Origin: an uncultured Lachnospiraceae bacterium
Lineage (GTDB): Bacteria; Bacillota; Clostridia; Lachnospirales; Lachnospiraceae
Direction: 5' to 3'
Assembly (NCBI GenBank): GCA_945868435.1
Contig: CAMBLG010000005.1
Location: forward strand, 1-64,000
Length of the DNA stretch: 64,000 nt
Part shown: positions 41,671 through 49,462 of the stretch, one piece after another
Layout of the letters: every line of letters starts with the position of its first letter
How positions within the stretch are numbered: the first letter of the stretch is position 1
Made by a program: the position numbers and the translations under genes
The notes under the pieces: model-generated
The model's input: only the letters and a program-made list of their open reading frames with translations
The model's database searches: none
Told to the model about the DNA's origin: nothing

Positions 41671-42420
41671 ATGGAACAGGGAAATAATGAAAAGAATCTG
41701 TTGGTATATATTGGAATGTTTGAGGTTGGGGAAAACGGGGTTTCCGTGTGTGATCCGTATGTGAATGGAATAACGATCCGTATGGAGAAAATCCCGTCCA
41801 GAAATGAGGTTTCCGTGAATGTTGATGATCTGGTTCCAGGTATATATTATGCTTATCACCAGCTGGATGGAGTTGATGGAAGGATTATTAATCTTTTGGC
41901 GGTGCATAAAGATGCTAATGTAGAAAGCCTTTTTGGTATGGATCCGGTTCATATGGGTGATGTGCCGGTGAATTTAGGTCATGCGGTGGTTGTGGCAGAC
42001 AGGGATGAGATCTTCAACTCCATGAACTGCTACTTTGCATTTCAGGAAGATGCGTATTATAGCTGTGATATGCTTTCCCAGAATCTTCCTCTTCTGAAGG
42101 ATGAGTTTGAGGAGTATGGGGTGTACGAGGAACTTCAAAAGCTTGTTGATCAGAGCATAAAAAGCGGAATTCCAGCCATCAAAGGCGAGGACATCATGCG
42201 TACGGTCGGTGGCATACCGCTGGGTGAGTCGTTTCGGCAAATGCGCATGTCCAGTAGTCAGTGGTCTGTTGAAGTTCTGAATAGTATTTATGATTCCTAT
42301 AATTACTCGGTTGCGGTTAAGGGTGGAATTGTCAGTCTTGTGTCTGAGGATCTTCTGTCTGTTTACGCTTACGCCGGATCGAAGGAAAAACCATATTGCG
42401 CAATCTGTGTTACCCTGTAG
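41671..42420 (+). CDS. Hypothetical protein (249 aa)
   Basis: ATG 41671 follows TGGAGGTG at a long spacing of about 15 nt. A soluble acidic alpha/beta protein; the N-terminal half is beta-rich with NVDDLVPGIYYAYHQLDG. No membrane segment or motif. Function unknown. Confidence 0.8.
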   Translation: MEQGNNEKNLLVYIGMFEVGENGVSVCDPYVNGITIRMEKIPSRNEVSVNVDDLVPGIYYAYHQLDGVDGRIINLLAVHKDANVESLFGMDPVHMGDVPVNLGHAVVVADRDEIFNSMNCYFAFQEDAYYSCDMLSQNLPLLKDEFEEYGVYEELQKLVDQSIKSGIPAIKGEDIMRTVGGIPLGESFRQMRMSSSQWSVEVLNSIYDSYNYSVAVKGGIVSLVSEDLLSVYAYAGSKEKPYCAICVTL

Positions 42421-42425
42421 CTCTT

Positions 42426-42737
42426 CTATCTGGGCATTGAATATTTTCTGTTAAATAAATTAATCATTTCTTCTTCGGTTTCCAGGGAATGAAAATCAGT
42501 ATCGTAGACTGCTACCTTGTGCATATCATAAAGGCAGCAGTCTTTTTCTTTGAAGCATTCATCTTTATTTAATGCCGGAGCACTCTCTTCGTTTCCATTT
42601 TTGGCACAATAATTTGTATTTGAAAAAATCAGTGGATTCTCTTCTCTCTCGTGTCTGTGTCTGAAATGCGTACATACAAAGCATGTTGGTTTGAGCTTGA
42701 TTTCTTTTTCTGGCGCGTAAGGTATTTGACTGGACAT
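42426..42737 (-). CDS. Cys-rich hypothetical protein (103 aa)
   Basis: ATG 42737 follows AAGGAGGA. Cys residues occur in the order CFVCTHF, NYC, DECFKEKDCC, suggesting zinc or other metal binding; His residues HRHER lie between them. Convergent with the gene ending at 42420. Function unknown. Confidence 0.75.
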   Translation of the reverse strand: MSSQIPYAPEKEIKLKPTCFVCTHFRHRHEREENPLIFSNTNYCAKNGNEESAPALNKDECFKEKDCCLYDMHKVAVYDTDFHSLETEEEMINLFNRKYSMPR

Positions 42738-42813
42738 ACGTATCCTCCTTCTTTACCTCATATAATACCAAGCAAAATTCTATCATGCAACTGTACAGTT
42801 TTACTAGTTTTCA

Positions 42814-43125
42814 TCATTTCAGCCGGGATATTCGGTCTACTTCTCTACTCTTGATATCTTCAATATTTACTGGAAGGTGTTCTCCCTTCATTCTAAGGTC
42901 GATATCTGGGCTTGCAAAATCCTTGATTGTGCAGCCTAGAGCATCTGCAAGTATGACCAGTGGTTCTAGGCGGCTTGGAATACGATCGGTCTCCCATCGA
43001 TGAATTGTCTCTTCGCTGTACAGGTGATCTGTTAGTTCTGACACTTCCTTTCGGGTATATCCCTTCCTTGTCCTGCATGCTTTTATTCGTTCGCTGGAAA
43101 AAATAAGTGTTTCTCGAGGTATCAT
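42814..43125 (-). CDS. XRE-family helix-turn-helix regulator (103 aa)
   Basis: ATG 43125 follows AGGAGGAAAC. Residues about 12-68 form an HTH_3 domain: IKACRTRKGYTRKEVSELT, then YSEETIHRWETDRI (recognition helix) and LVILADALGCTIKDFA. It is divergent from the MerR-like gene at 43294, with repeated AACGA/TCGTT half-sites between them, and may autoregulate there. Confidence 0.88.
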   Translation of the reverse strand: MIPRETLIFSSERIKACRTRKGYTRKEVSELTDHLYSEETIHRWETDRIPSRLEPLVILADALGCTIKDFASPDIDLRMKGEHLPVNIEDIKSREVDRISRLK

Positions 43126-43149
43126 TATGTTTCCTCCTCTCTTGTGGAT

Positions 43150-43275
43150 ATGTATTCGTTGTTACTATAATAACGATAAAATTCGTTTTATTTAAGAAAA
43201 ATGGACTAAAAACTAATTTTATATTTTTTGACTATATTCGTTATTTGGTGTAAAATAAATTTGATAACGAAATAA
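43150..43275. promoter_or_regulatory. Divergent operator/promoter region with AACGA/TCGTT dyads
   Basis: AACGA-N6-TCGTT (43172-43187), and ATTCGTTAT (43236-43244) inverted relative to ATAACGAA (43264-43271). A plus-strand promoter TTGACT-17-TAAAAT (43228-43256) contains one half-site in its spacer. It lies between the XRE gene at 42814 and the MerR-like gene at 43294. Confidence 0.65.
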
Positions 43276-43293
43276 ATCACGAAAGGAGGAAAC

Positions 43294-43980
43294 ATGCATA
43301 TGGGAGAAAACGAGCTGACTAACGTTTTTGATGAGGGTGAGAACGACCGCGCTATCGTGGAAGGAGAAAACGTGATGTACGGAACCGGCAAACTTGCAGA
43401 GATGCTTGGGATCAGCCGGGACATGGTTCGCTGCCATATTCAGGAGTTTGAGGACTACTTTGATGTGAACTATACGAAAGAAGGGAAAGGCGGCCACATC
43501 CGTTTTCCTTCTGAGCAGTTCGAACGTCTTGACATGGTGGTTAATCTCCGGAAGACAAAGAGCGTTGAGGAGGTTAAGGAGATCCTTGATAATCCTCAGA
43601 TGGCGAATCTGTTTATCCAGGGAGGTAACTCAGAACAGCGGATAGCCCTTCTTCTTACAGAAAACTCAAAGTTTATTCTCGAGTCGGTTAAGAAGATGCT
43701 TGATGATGGACTGGAGCGCCGCACTGCTGCATTGCTTGAAGATAAGAAAGAACTTACCAAGAGAAACGAACTTCTGGATCAACATCTTAATGAAATCAAG
43801 GAAACGAACGAACGTCTTTGTGAGGAAAACGAAGCCTTGCGTGAAGCTGTAAAGAAGGATGCGGATCGGATCGTGCAGCTTCAGGAATCCAACCAAAGAA
43901 TGGAGGGTTTGCTTAAAGATGTTCTCGACAGGCTTCCTGAAAATCAGAAAAAGGGTTTCTTCTCGCTTTTTAAAAAGTAA
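43294..43980 (+). CDS. MerR-like DNA-binding protein with coiled coil (228 aa)
   Basis: AAAGGAGG precedes ATG 43294; a second ATG at 43300 has better spacing. Residues about 28-85 form a MerR-type winged helix (YGTGKLAEMLGISRDMVRCHIQ, written here in two parts: GTGKLAEMLGIS and DMVRCHIQEFEDYF). Residues about 130-215 form a long coiled coil, and the end is FFSLFKK. This shape is common in plasmid-encoded replication or partition accessory proteins. Inverted repeats AAAACGA-N8-TCGTTTT lie downstream, before parM, and related dyads lie upstream, so the protein may bind both sides (inference). Confidence 0.8.
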   Translation: MHMGENELTNVFDEGENDRAIVEGENVMYGTGKLAEMLGISRDMVRCHIQEFEDYFDVNYTKEGKGGHIRFPSEQFERLDMVVNLRKTKSVEEVKEILDNPQMANLFIQGGNSEQRIALLLTENSKFILESVKKMLDDGLERRTAALLEDKKELTKRNELLDQHLNEIKETNERLCEENEALREAVKKDADRIVQLQESNQRMEGLLKDVLDRLPENQKKGFFSLFKK

Positions 43981-43996
43981 ATATATGTTTTATTAT

Positions 43997-44046
43997 CCTC
44001 TCGTTTTTGAAAAATGAAAAAGCGAGAGGATTTTTTATGATTTGTT
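43997..44046 (+). terminator. Intrinsic terminator
   Basis: CCTCTCG...TTTTT pairs with AAAAA...CGAGAGG, followed by six Ts, 16 bases after the stop of the MerR-like gene. Confidence 0.85.
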
Positions 44047-44060
44047 GTGACCTGCTTGGA

Positions 44061-44160
44061 AAAACGAAACATCATTCGTTTTAAGAACGGCGCAAAACTG
44101 GGCACTATTCACGCACATATATGGCATTGTGGCCCTAAAAACGAATCGACACTCGTTTTT
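44061..44160. repeat. Two inverted repeats of the AACGA family
   Basis: AAAACGA-N8-TCGTTTT (44061-44082) and AAAAACGA-N8-TCGTTTTT (44137-44160), 76 bp apart. Same half-site as the operators upstream of 43294. Candidate binding sites for the MerR-like or ParR proteins. Confidence 0.7.
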
Positions 44161-44509
44161 AGTTTCTTGATTAATAAAAAATGAAATACTAGTTATTTTG
44201 CAAATATATGAAGAAACGATTATTTTATTTTATTATAATTATAACGTATGTTTCAGTATATTTAGAATTTATAACAAATGAATACATATGTAATACATTT
44301 GTGATTCATGTACACACATGCAAATGTAAGTATAATTCATTTGTAAATCTTGTGTGATTTGATATATAACATAAGCAAAGCAACTGTTCCAAATATAATT
44401 CTAATATATTTAATATGTATTACAAGATAGTGCATATATAATGCAAATGCTAACAGTATATTTTTTAGTGAAACGTTGTGTTGACATATATTATAAAATG
44501 TAGTATCAT
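44161..44509. other. AT-rich region upstream of parM, candidate centromere (parC), with parM promoter
   Basis: Contains overlapping near-repeats of ACATATG/CATTTGT-like words (44275-44350) and ends with a promoter TTGACA-17-TATCAT (44481-44509). ParMR systems usually keep parC just upstream of parM, so this is the likely site. No gene. Confidence 0.5.
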
Positions 44510-44548
44510 ATTTCAAACATATGTTATGTGATTTAGAAAGGAGACGCC

Positions 44549-45736
44549 ATGGGAAAGAATAAGAAAAGGATTGTACTTGCAATTGACACTGGATTTGACG
44601 GAGGGAAGATTTGTGTAAATGGACACCTTATTAATATTCCCTTTATGATCCAAGATATTTCATCCAGCGAGAATGCGTTTGAATTGCGTCGCGTGGATAG
44701 CAGTTTTGTACGTTGCGTAAAGGACGGAAAGACATATCTGATAGGTGAGGTTGCAAAAAAATACTTATTGGAAGAGAAGAAAAGGACAGAACATCAGGCA
44801 GATATGGAAACATTTTATACCATGGACCGATATAAAATGGAAATTTTCGAGGTTGCGCTGGATGCTGTGGCTGCGTATGGGCTGTATCGTTACGAGGAAT
44901 TGTCGGCTGAGGATGATTCTGTCGAAACATTTCGCCTGGAAGAGATTTCTGATTGGGAAATTGAAGTGGGCGTTGCTCTGCCTCATCAGTATCTGGATTC
45001 TTTAATTCCGGTTGTTCAAGGGTACCTTAGTAAACCCCAGGATCTGAAGTTGATGGTTGGAGCAGAGGAGACCTGCGATATTAAATATAGTATCCACGGG
45101 ACATTTTATAATTCCCAGATTGTATGTGCTCTTATTAATGAAGCGGTTGACGACGAAGGAAACAATTATGATGGGGATGATAGTCCTTATGACAATTTGC
45201 CAGCTCTGATCCTGGATGGAGGATATAAGACGTTTGGTCGTTTCAAGTTTGCAAGAGACGAGTCTATCACAGATGATGCATCCAACATGGATTTTGCCAT
45301 GAATAATATCAATGAGAGGGTTGCAGGCAAGATCAACGCCTTGACGGGTCGCCATTACACTGGATACATGATTGAATCTCTTGTAGAGGATAATGAGAGT
45401 ATCCGTTATGTCAAAGAGGATGGGACTATCGGTTCGATTGACGTGTATGAAGAGAAGAAGGCGGCCCTTGAAGAGACTGCCAAGGAGTTAATTAAGCACC
45501 TGAACGACACATACGACAATCTTCTGGATATTAAGATGATCCTGATCGCAGGTGGAACAGGACGAGCTTATTATGATTATATCGTCGATTACTGTAAGAC
45601 AGATAGGAAATATCTGGACGGTAAGGTTATTCTCGCTGGTTCTCATGGGTTTATGGGCAAGCCTTGTGAGCCTGTGTATGCAGTTGTATGTGGTATGTAC
45701 AAGGATATGATCATGCAGTTAAATGCTACAGAATAG
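44549..45736 (+). CDS. parM: ParM-type actin-like plasmid segregation ATPase
   Basis: ATG 44549 follows AAAGGAG. At 395 aa it has the ParM/Alp length. The phosphate-1 loop is LAIDTGFDGGKI (about residues 10-21), the second phosphate motif ALILDGGYKTFG (about 222-233), and the adenosine motif ILIAGGTGRAYYDY (about 330-344). ParM filaments push plasmid copies apart. The gene is followed by a ParR-like gene whose start lies 28 nt after its stop. Confidence 0.9.
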   Translation: MGKNKKRIVLAIDTGFDGGKICVNGHLINIPFMIQDISSSENAFELRRVDSSFVRCVKDGKTYLIGEVAKKYLLEEKKRTEHQADMETFYTMDRYKMEIFEVALDAVAAYGLYRYEELSAEDDSVETFRLEEISDWEIEVGVALPHQYLDSLIPVVQGYLSKPQDLKLMVGAEETCDIKYSIHGTFYNSQIVCALINEAVDDEGNNYDGDDSPYDNLPALILDGGYKTFGRFKFARDESITDDASNMDFAMNNINERVAGKINALTGRHYTGYMIESLVEDNESIRYVKEDGTIGSIDVYEEKKAALEETAKELIKHLNDTYDNLLDIKMILIAGGTGRAYYDYIVDYCKTDRKYLDGKVILAGSHGFMGKPCEPVYAVVCGMYKDMIMQLNATE

Positions 45737-45764
45737 TGGCAGTAATTGCAAAGAGGTACGCGTG

Positions 45765-46418
45765 ATGGCTAATGAAGTGAATATACAAAAGACCATAAGG
45801 TTGAGTAAGAAAAGGGATGTTGCAATCGCGCAGTGGGCTATTCTTATTAAGAATGATTGGGAAGGTGGGATTAGTTTCCTGGCCAAGCATGCGATTCGAA
45901 GATATATAAATGGAGAGGATTTCGCGTGTATTGGGAAAATTCATCTACCCAAGAACGATGAAGCTGCCCTGAGTCAGCAACCTAGTATAAGCCTAAGATT
46001 CGGAGGCGATGCGTATGATATCGTTCAGTGGCTGGAGGCGTGTCAAAACCGTGGCATAGCAGCATCCACCATGATACGTGAGATTTTGCGTAAGTCCATA
46101 CAGATTATACCGGATACGGAGGATGAATGGCTTCCTAACTGCTTGGACTTTGACTCAGACATTCTTGAAGTCGCCCGTAAATTAAATCTTGCGCCACCTT
46201 TGAGAGTTGCTAGCGAGGTGAGACCGTCTGTCCCGGAAGTTCATCCTGTTGTAAAAGATGTTCCGCAAGAAAGGAACCCGGTTGTTTCAACGTCGAAAGG
46301 AGCTGATACGGCACCTACATACAGAAAGAAGGAGCCGGATATGTCGAACAGAAGTGATGTGCAGAAAAAACAGCCGCCTCGTGCAGCCGCCTTATGTGGA
46401 AAACATTTTACCGGTTAA
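45765..46418 (+). CDS. parR: ParR-like adaptor protein
   Basis: The start is taken at ATG 45765 (MANEVNIQKTIRLSKK) after AGAGGTACG; an in-frame ATG at 45723 overlaps parM. The N-terminus (KTIRLSKKRDVAIAQWAIL) has the beta-strand plus helix start of a ribbon-helix-helix protein, and a second similar strand occurs at ISLRFGGDAYDIVQWLE. The C-terminal third is Pro- and Lys-rich and probably disordered. Position right after parM supports the ParR role; similarity itself is weak. Confidence 0.7.
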   Translation: MANEVNIQKTIRLSKKRDVAIAQWAILIKNDWEGGISFLAKHAIRRYINGEDFACIGKIHLPKNDEAALSQQPSISLRFGGDAYDIVQWLEACQNRGIAASTMIREILRKSIQIIPDTEDEWLPNCLDFDSDILEVARKLNLAPPLRVASEVRPSVPEVHPVVKDVPQERNPVVSTSKGADTAPTYRKKEPDMSNRSDVQKKQPPRAAALCGKHFTG

Positions 46419-46419
46419 T

Positions 46420-46462
46420 AAAACCCTGGATTCTAAATTAAGCTTAGAATCCAGGGTTTTTC
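46420..46462 (+). terminator. Intrinsic terminator after parMR
   Basis: AAAACCCTGGATTCTAA pairs with TTAGAATCCAGGGTTTT, then T residues. Confidence 0.9.
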
Positions 46463-46523
46463 TGTGTCTAGGGTCAAATTGAAAAGAGAGAAAAGGGAAT
46501 GTCAATAAAATTTTTTTAAATGC

Positions 46524-46554
46524 TTGACTTTTTATATGGGTTTATGACTATTAT
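46524..46554 (+). promoter_or_regulatory. Promoter of the Tad/transfer operon
   Basis: TTGACT (46524-46529), 19-nt spacer ending TATGGGTTTATGAC, then TATTAT (46549-46554). The last 14 nt of the spacer match those of the promoters at 708 and 7341. Confidence 0.75.
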
Positions 46555-46586
46555 TCAGCAATGATAGGAAAGGAGAGAAACAAGCT

Positions 46587-46865
46587 GTGTGCATTGGGAT
46601 ATTATCTGGTTATCTGGATGTAAGGAAGATGATGGGCTTTATACCGTTCGCGGCAGTTGAGATTATACTGGTAGTTGCGGTGTGTGTTCTGTTGTCGTTC
46701 GTATCCTCAAAGAGCGCAGATGACAATCTGCTTGAGAAATACGGAAGAAGGCGGAAAAAACCCTGGAGCATGGTTCATGCTTGCAAAACGGCTGGTGTAG
46801 CTGTATTGGTGATGGTGCCGGTTCTTGTGGTAGAGTATTGGATTTTAATGGTCATTCATGTATAG
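46587..46865 (+). CDS. Small membrane protein, first gene of the Tad operon (92 aa)
   Basis: The start is taken at GTG 46587 after GGAAAGGAGAG; an ATG at 46632 is possible. Two hydrophobic segments (FAAVEIILVVAVCVLLSFV and AGVAVLVMVPVLVVEYWIL) flank a basic loop. It has no peptidase motif and is too short for a prepilin peptidase. Probably an accessory subunit of the apparatus encoded downstream. Confidence 0.75.
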   Translation: MCIGILSGYLDVRKMMGFIPFAAVEIILVVAVCVLLSFVSSKSADDNLLEKYGRRRKKPWSMVHACKTAGVAVLVMVPVLVVEYWILMVIHV

Positions 46866-46879
46866 GAGGTTAGCTGAAG

Positions 46880-47968
46880 ATGGCAAGAAGAGTGTCGCGA
46901 GCAAAGAAAAAGAAAATAAGTATTATCATAGCAGGAGTTCTGATTGTTGGAATAGCTTTTGCTGCAGCATATATGTTGTCTGTTAATCAGATCAAAGCCC
47001 AGTATGAGGCAGTGACATTGAATCTGCAAAGCCAGATTGACAGTGTGCGTTATATGGCGTATGTAGCTAATACGGATATTCCGGCTGGAACTGCAATAAC
47101 AGAACAAAATGTTACGCCCACAGTGATTTCTACGAGCATGAGCCCGTCATTTTATATCACGGAAGAAGACATTGGAAAAATTGCAGTTGTAGATATCAGA
47201 ACCGGCGAGGCTGTTTGCACAAATATGATTGGTAATGATCTGCTTTCAACGCTTCGAGAATGTGAGTTTGCAATGATTGTTTTGAATGCAAATCTTGTTC
47301 AGAATGATTTCGTTGATGTGAGGATCATGTACACGAATGGAGAGAATTACTCTGTTTTACCTAAGAAAGGGGTAAAAGGAATCAATTATGAAACCAATGA
47401 GGTGTATTTTTGGTTAGATGAAGAGGACATTATGCTGATTAGTTCAGCAATCGTTGACGTTTATATGAATCCTGGAAGTATCTTGTATACCACGAAATAT
47501 ATTGAGGATGGACAGGAAGCGATAGTTGCAAATTATCAGCCGAGCGCAGATGTCATGGCTGCAATGGCGAACGATCCTAATCTGGTTGCCACAGCGACGG
47601 CACGGTTGAATGCGAGCATGAGAAACTCCATAGAGGAGAGGTTGAGTGTTTTAAACGAAGGGTCTAAGAGTCCGGTAGACTTGACTGATGTGATCACTTC
47701 CGGGGGTGCTGATCCTGGAGCCACGGACAATGCAACAACCGATGAAAATAATCCGGAACCGGGTAATGAAATCAGTAACGGGGATGCATCTGATAGCTCA
47801 ACAAACAATAATCCATCAGGTTGGTCTGATAGTAATAGCGTAAGTAATGAGAATAATACGACCGATCCGGGGGATATAAATTCTTCATATGTTGATCCCT
47901 CAGCTGACGCTTATGAGGATGAAAATAATGCGATGAACAACGATGGAGGTGAAACATATGTCTACTAG
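46880..47968 (+). CDS. cpaB: CpaB/RcpC-like SAF-domain protein of the Tad apparatus
   Basis: ATG 46880 follows TAGGAGG. An N-terminal membrane helix (IIIAGVLIVGIAFAAAYML) precedes a SAF-like domain: VANTDIPAGTAITEQNVT (about residues 57-75), then IGKIAVVDIRTGEAVCTNMI (about 97-116). This is the layout of CpaB/RcpC proteins, which support assembly of the Tad/Flp pilus at the outer face of the membrane. The C-terminal 100 residues are a Asn/Asp/Ser-rich disordered tail. The end overlaps the next gene by 11 nt. Confidence 0.85.
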   Translation: MARRVSRAKKKKISIIIAGVLIVGIAFAAAYMLSVNQIKAQYEAVTLNLQSQIDSVRYMAYVANTDIPAGTAITEQNVTPTVISTSMSPSFYITEEDIGKIAVVDIRTGEAVCTNMIGNDLLSTLRECEFAMIVLNANLVQNDFVDVRIMYTNGENYSVLPKKGVKGINYETNEVYFWLDEEDIMLISSAIVDVYMNPGSILYTTKYIEDGQEAIVANYQPSADVMAAMANDPNLVATATARLNASMRNSIEERLSVLNEGSKSPVDLTDVITSGGADPGATDNATTDENNPEPGNEISNGDASDSSTNNNPSGWSDSNSVSNENNTTDPGDINSSYVDPSADAYEDENNAMNNDGGETYVY

Positions 47969-48665
47969 AATTGGATTTTTCGGAACGGAATGCTATGACT
48001 TAATCCTTTATTGTGCACGGATACTGAAAAACTGCGGAAAGTCTGTGATGATTGTGGATTCAACAGATGATGGCTCTCTTATTTCTGCGGTTCCTCCGGT
48101 AAAGGGTGTTGAAAATGAGGTTCTTGATTACCGGGGGCTGCACTGTTTTACACATGAGATTGAATACATGGATATGGACTATGATGTGGCAGTTCTGTAC
48201 TATGGCTTCAATTATGAATGCTTTACAAAAGTGAATTACGCATTTCTTGTGACAGACTGTCAGCTGCACAATATTGAGAAGTGCAAAAGAATTGTTAATG
48301 TAATTCCGGAATTTGTAGATTCGGTACAAGAAGATGAGAGTGAGGACGAACGGGAGCTCCTTGATACAAATGTGTTTGAGTCAGGCATGTTAAATCTACT
48401 GATATTAGGAGCTGATGCGACAGGGAGACAGCGATTTATCTGTAGTCAGCTTGGCTTGGAGGCGGAGCAATGTCACGCTGTGTGGCTGGATGATGGCGAT
48501 TATACCGCCCGCATATCCTGCCAATATGATGCAGTATTTCGATTTGCAAAGATTTCTCCAGAGTACAAGGATCTGATTGATAAAATCTGTTATACCGTTC
48601 TTGGTGATGATATAACAATTAAAGAGTATCGAAAGGCCCGTCAAAAGGCAGAGAGGGGGAAATAA
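47958..48665 (+). CDS. TadZ/CpaE-like Rossmann protein lacking a P-loop (235 aa)
   Basis: The start is ATG 47958 (MSTRIGFFGTECYDLIL) after TGGAGGTG. The N-terminal half has the alternating strand-helix pattern of ParA/MinD-like proteins, but the Walker A position reads FFGTECYDL with no Gly-Lys-Thr. A second segment (MLNLLILGADATGRQRFI) looks like another strand-loop-helix. It sits between cpaB and the second TadZ-like gene. It may act as a non-catalytic localisation partner (inference). Confidence 0.65.
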   Translation: MSTRIGFFGTECYDLILYCARILKNCGKSVMIVDSTDDGSLISAVPPVKGVENEVLDYRGLHCFTHEIEYMDMDYDVAVLYYGFNYECFTKVNYAFLVTDCQLHNIEKCKRIVNVIPEFVDSVQEDESEDERELLDTNVFESGMLNLLILGADATGRQRFICSQLGLEAEQCHAVWLDDGDYTARISCQYDAVFRFAKISPEYKDLIDKICYTVLGDDITIKEYRKARQKAERGK

Positions 48666-48666
48666 A

Positions 48667-49455
48667 GTGAAGATTGCGTTTTGGAGTAATGTACATGGAC
48701 AGACGGGGAGCACCAGTAATGCGATTGCCATTTCTCTCATGGCGGCCCTTGAAAAGCAGCATGTAGCGCTGTTACAGAGTCATTTTACATTGAATAACCT
48801 GTCTCAGCCACTGATTGGCATGGATCTTTCAAGAGATACGTTCCGCGATACCGGACTGGATGCCTTGATTCGGGATTTGAAATCTGGCCCACTGAGTAAA
48901 GAGATTGTATATACGGATGGGATTTCTGTTCCGGGTCTAAGCAGAAGGTATAATTTGTATATTGGAACCGGGAAAAAGAATGAGGCGGACTATGAGAGAG
49001 AGCTGCTCCTTGCTCATGGTCCAGTTTTTGAAGCCGTTGCAAAGTGCCATGACTATGTGTTTCTGGATGTGAGGAGCGGGTATCGTGAGGTTTCCCAGTC
49101 AATTTTGAATAGTGCGGATAAGGTTGTTGTCTGCCTGGATCAGAATACGCATGTTATAGACAGATATTTCCGGAATCCGGTCGATGCAGAGAATGTATAC
49201 TACATTATCGGAAATTACGATTCGGATTCTAAGTATAACGTTGCGAATCTTTCAAAAAGATATCCGCAACTTAAAAAGAGAACCGGAGTGATTTGTCATA
49301 ACAGTGAGTATATGGACGCCCAGAATGATGGGCAGTCGGTGCAGTTTATGTTAAAGAACTGCCAGTGCCCACCGGAATCGAATAACTACGATTTTATTCG
49401 CTCTGTGCGATCCTGCATGAATCTTCTTGGAATTAATAAGGCAGAGAGGGGGTAA
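48667..49455 (+). CDS. TadZ-like ParA/MinD-family protein with degenerate Walker A (262 aa)
   Basis: GTG 48667 follows GAGGGGG. The N-terminus FWSNVHGQTGSTSNAIAI occupies the deviant Walker A position, but the usual Lys-Thr is Ser-Thr, so ATP hydrolysis is doubtful. A later strand HDYVFLDVRSGY corresponds to Walker B, and ADKVVVCLDQN to the following strand. TadZ proteins place the Tad machine at the membrane. Directly precedes the TadA-like ATPase. Confidence 0.75.
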   Translation: MKIAFWSNVHGQTGSTSNAIAISLMAALEKQHVALLQSHFTLNNLSQPLIGMDLSRDTFRDTGLDALIRDLKSGPLSKEIVYTDGISVPGLSRRYNLYIGTGKKNEADYERELLLAHGPVFEAVAKCHDYVFLDVRSGYREVSQSILNSADKVVVCLDQNTHVIDRYFRNPVDAENVYYIIGNYDSDSKYNVANLSKRYPQLKKRTGVICHNSEYMDAQNDGQSVQFMLKNCQCPPESNNYDFIRSVRSCMNLLGINKAERG

Positions 49456-49462
49456 GCAGATT

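Noticed and set aside
46587-46865. Possible prepilin peptidase in the Tad operon
   Set aside because: Too short, and without the paired Asp motif of A24-type peptidases.
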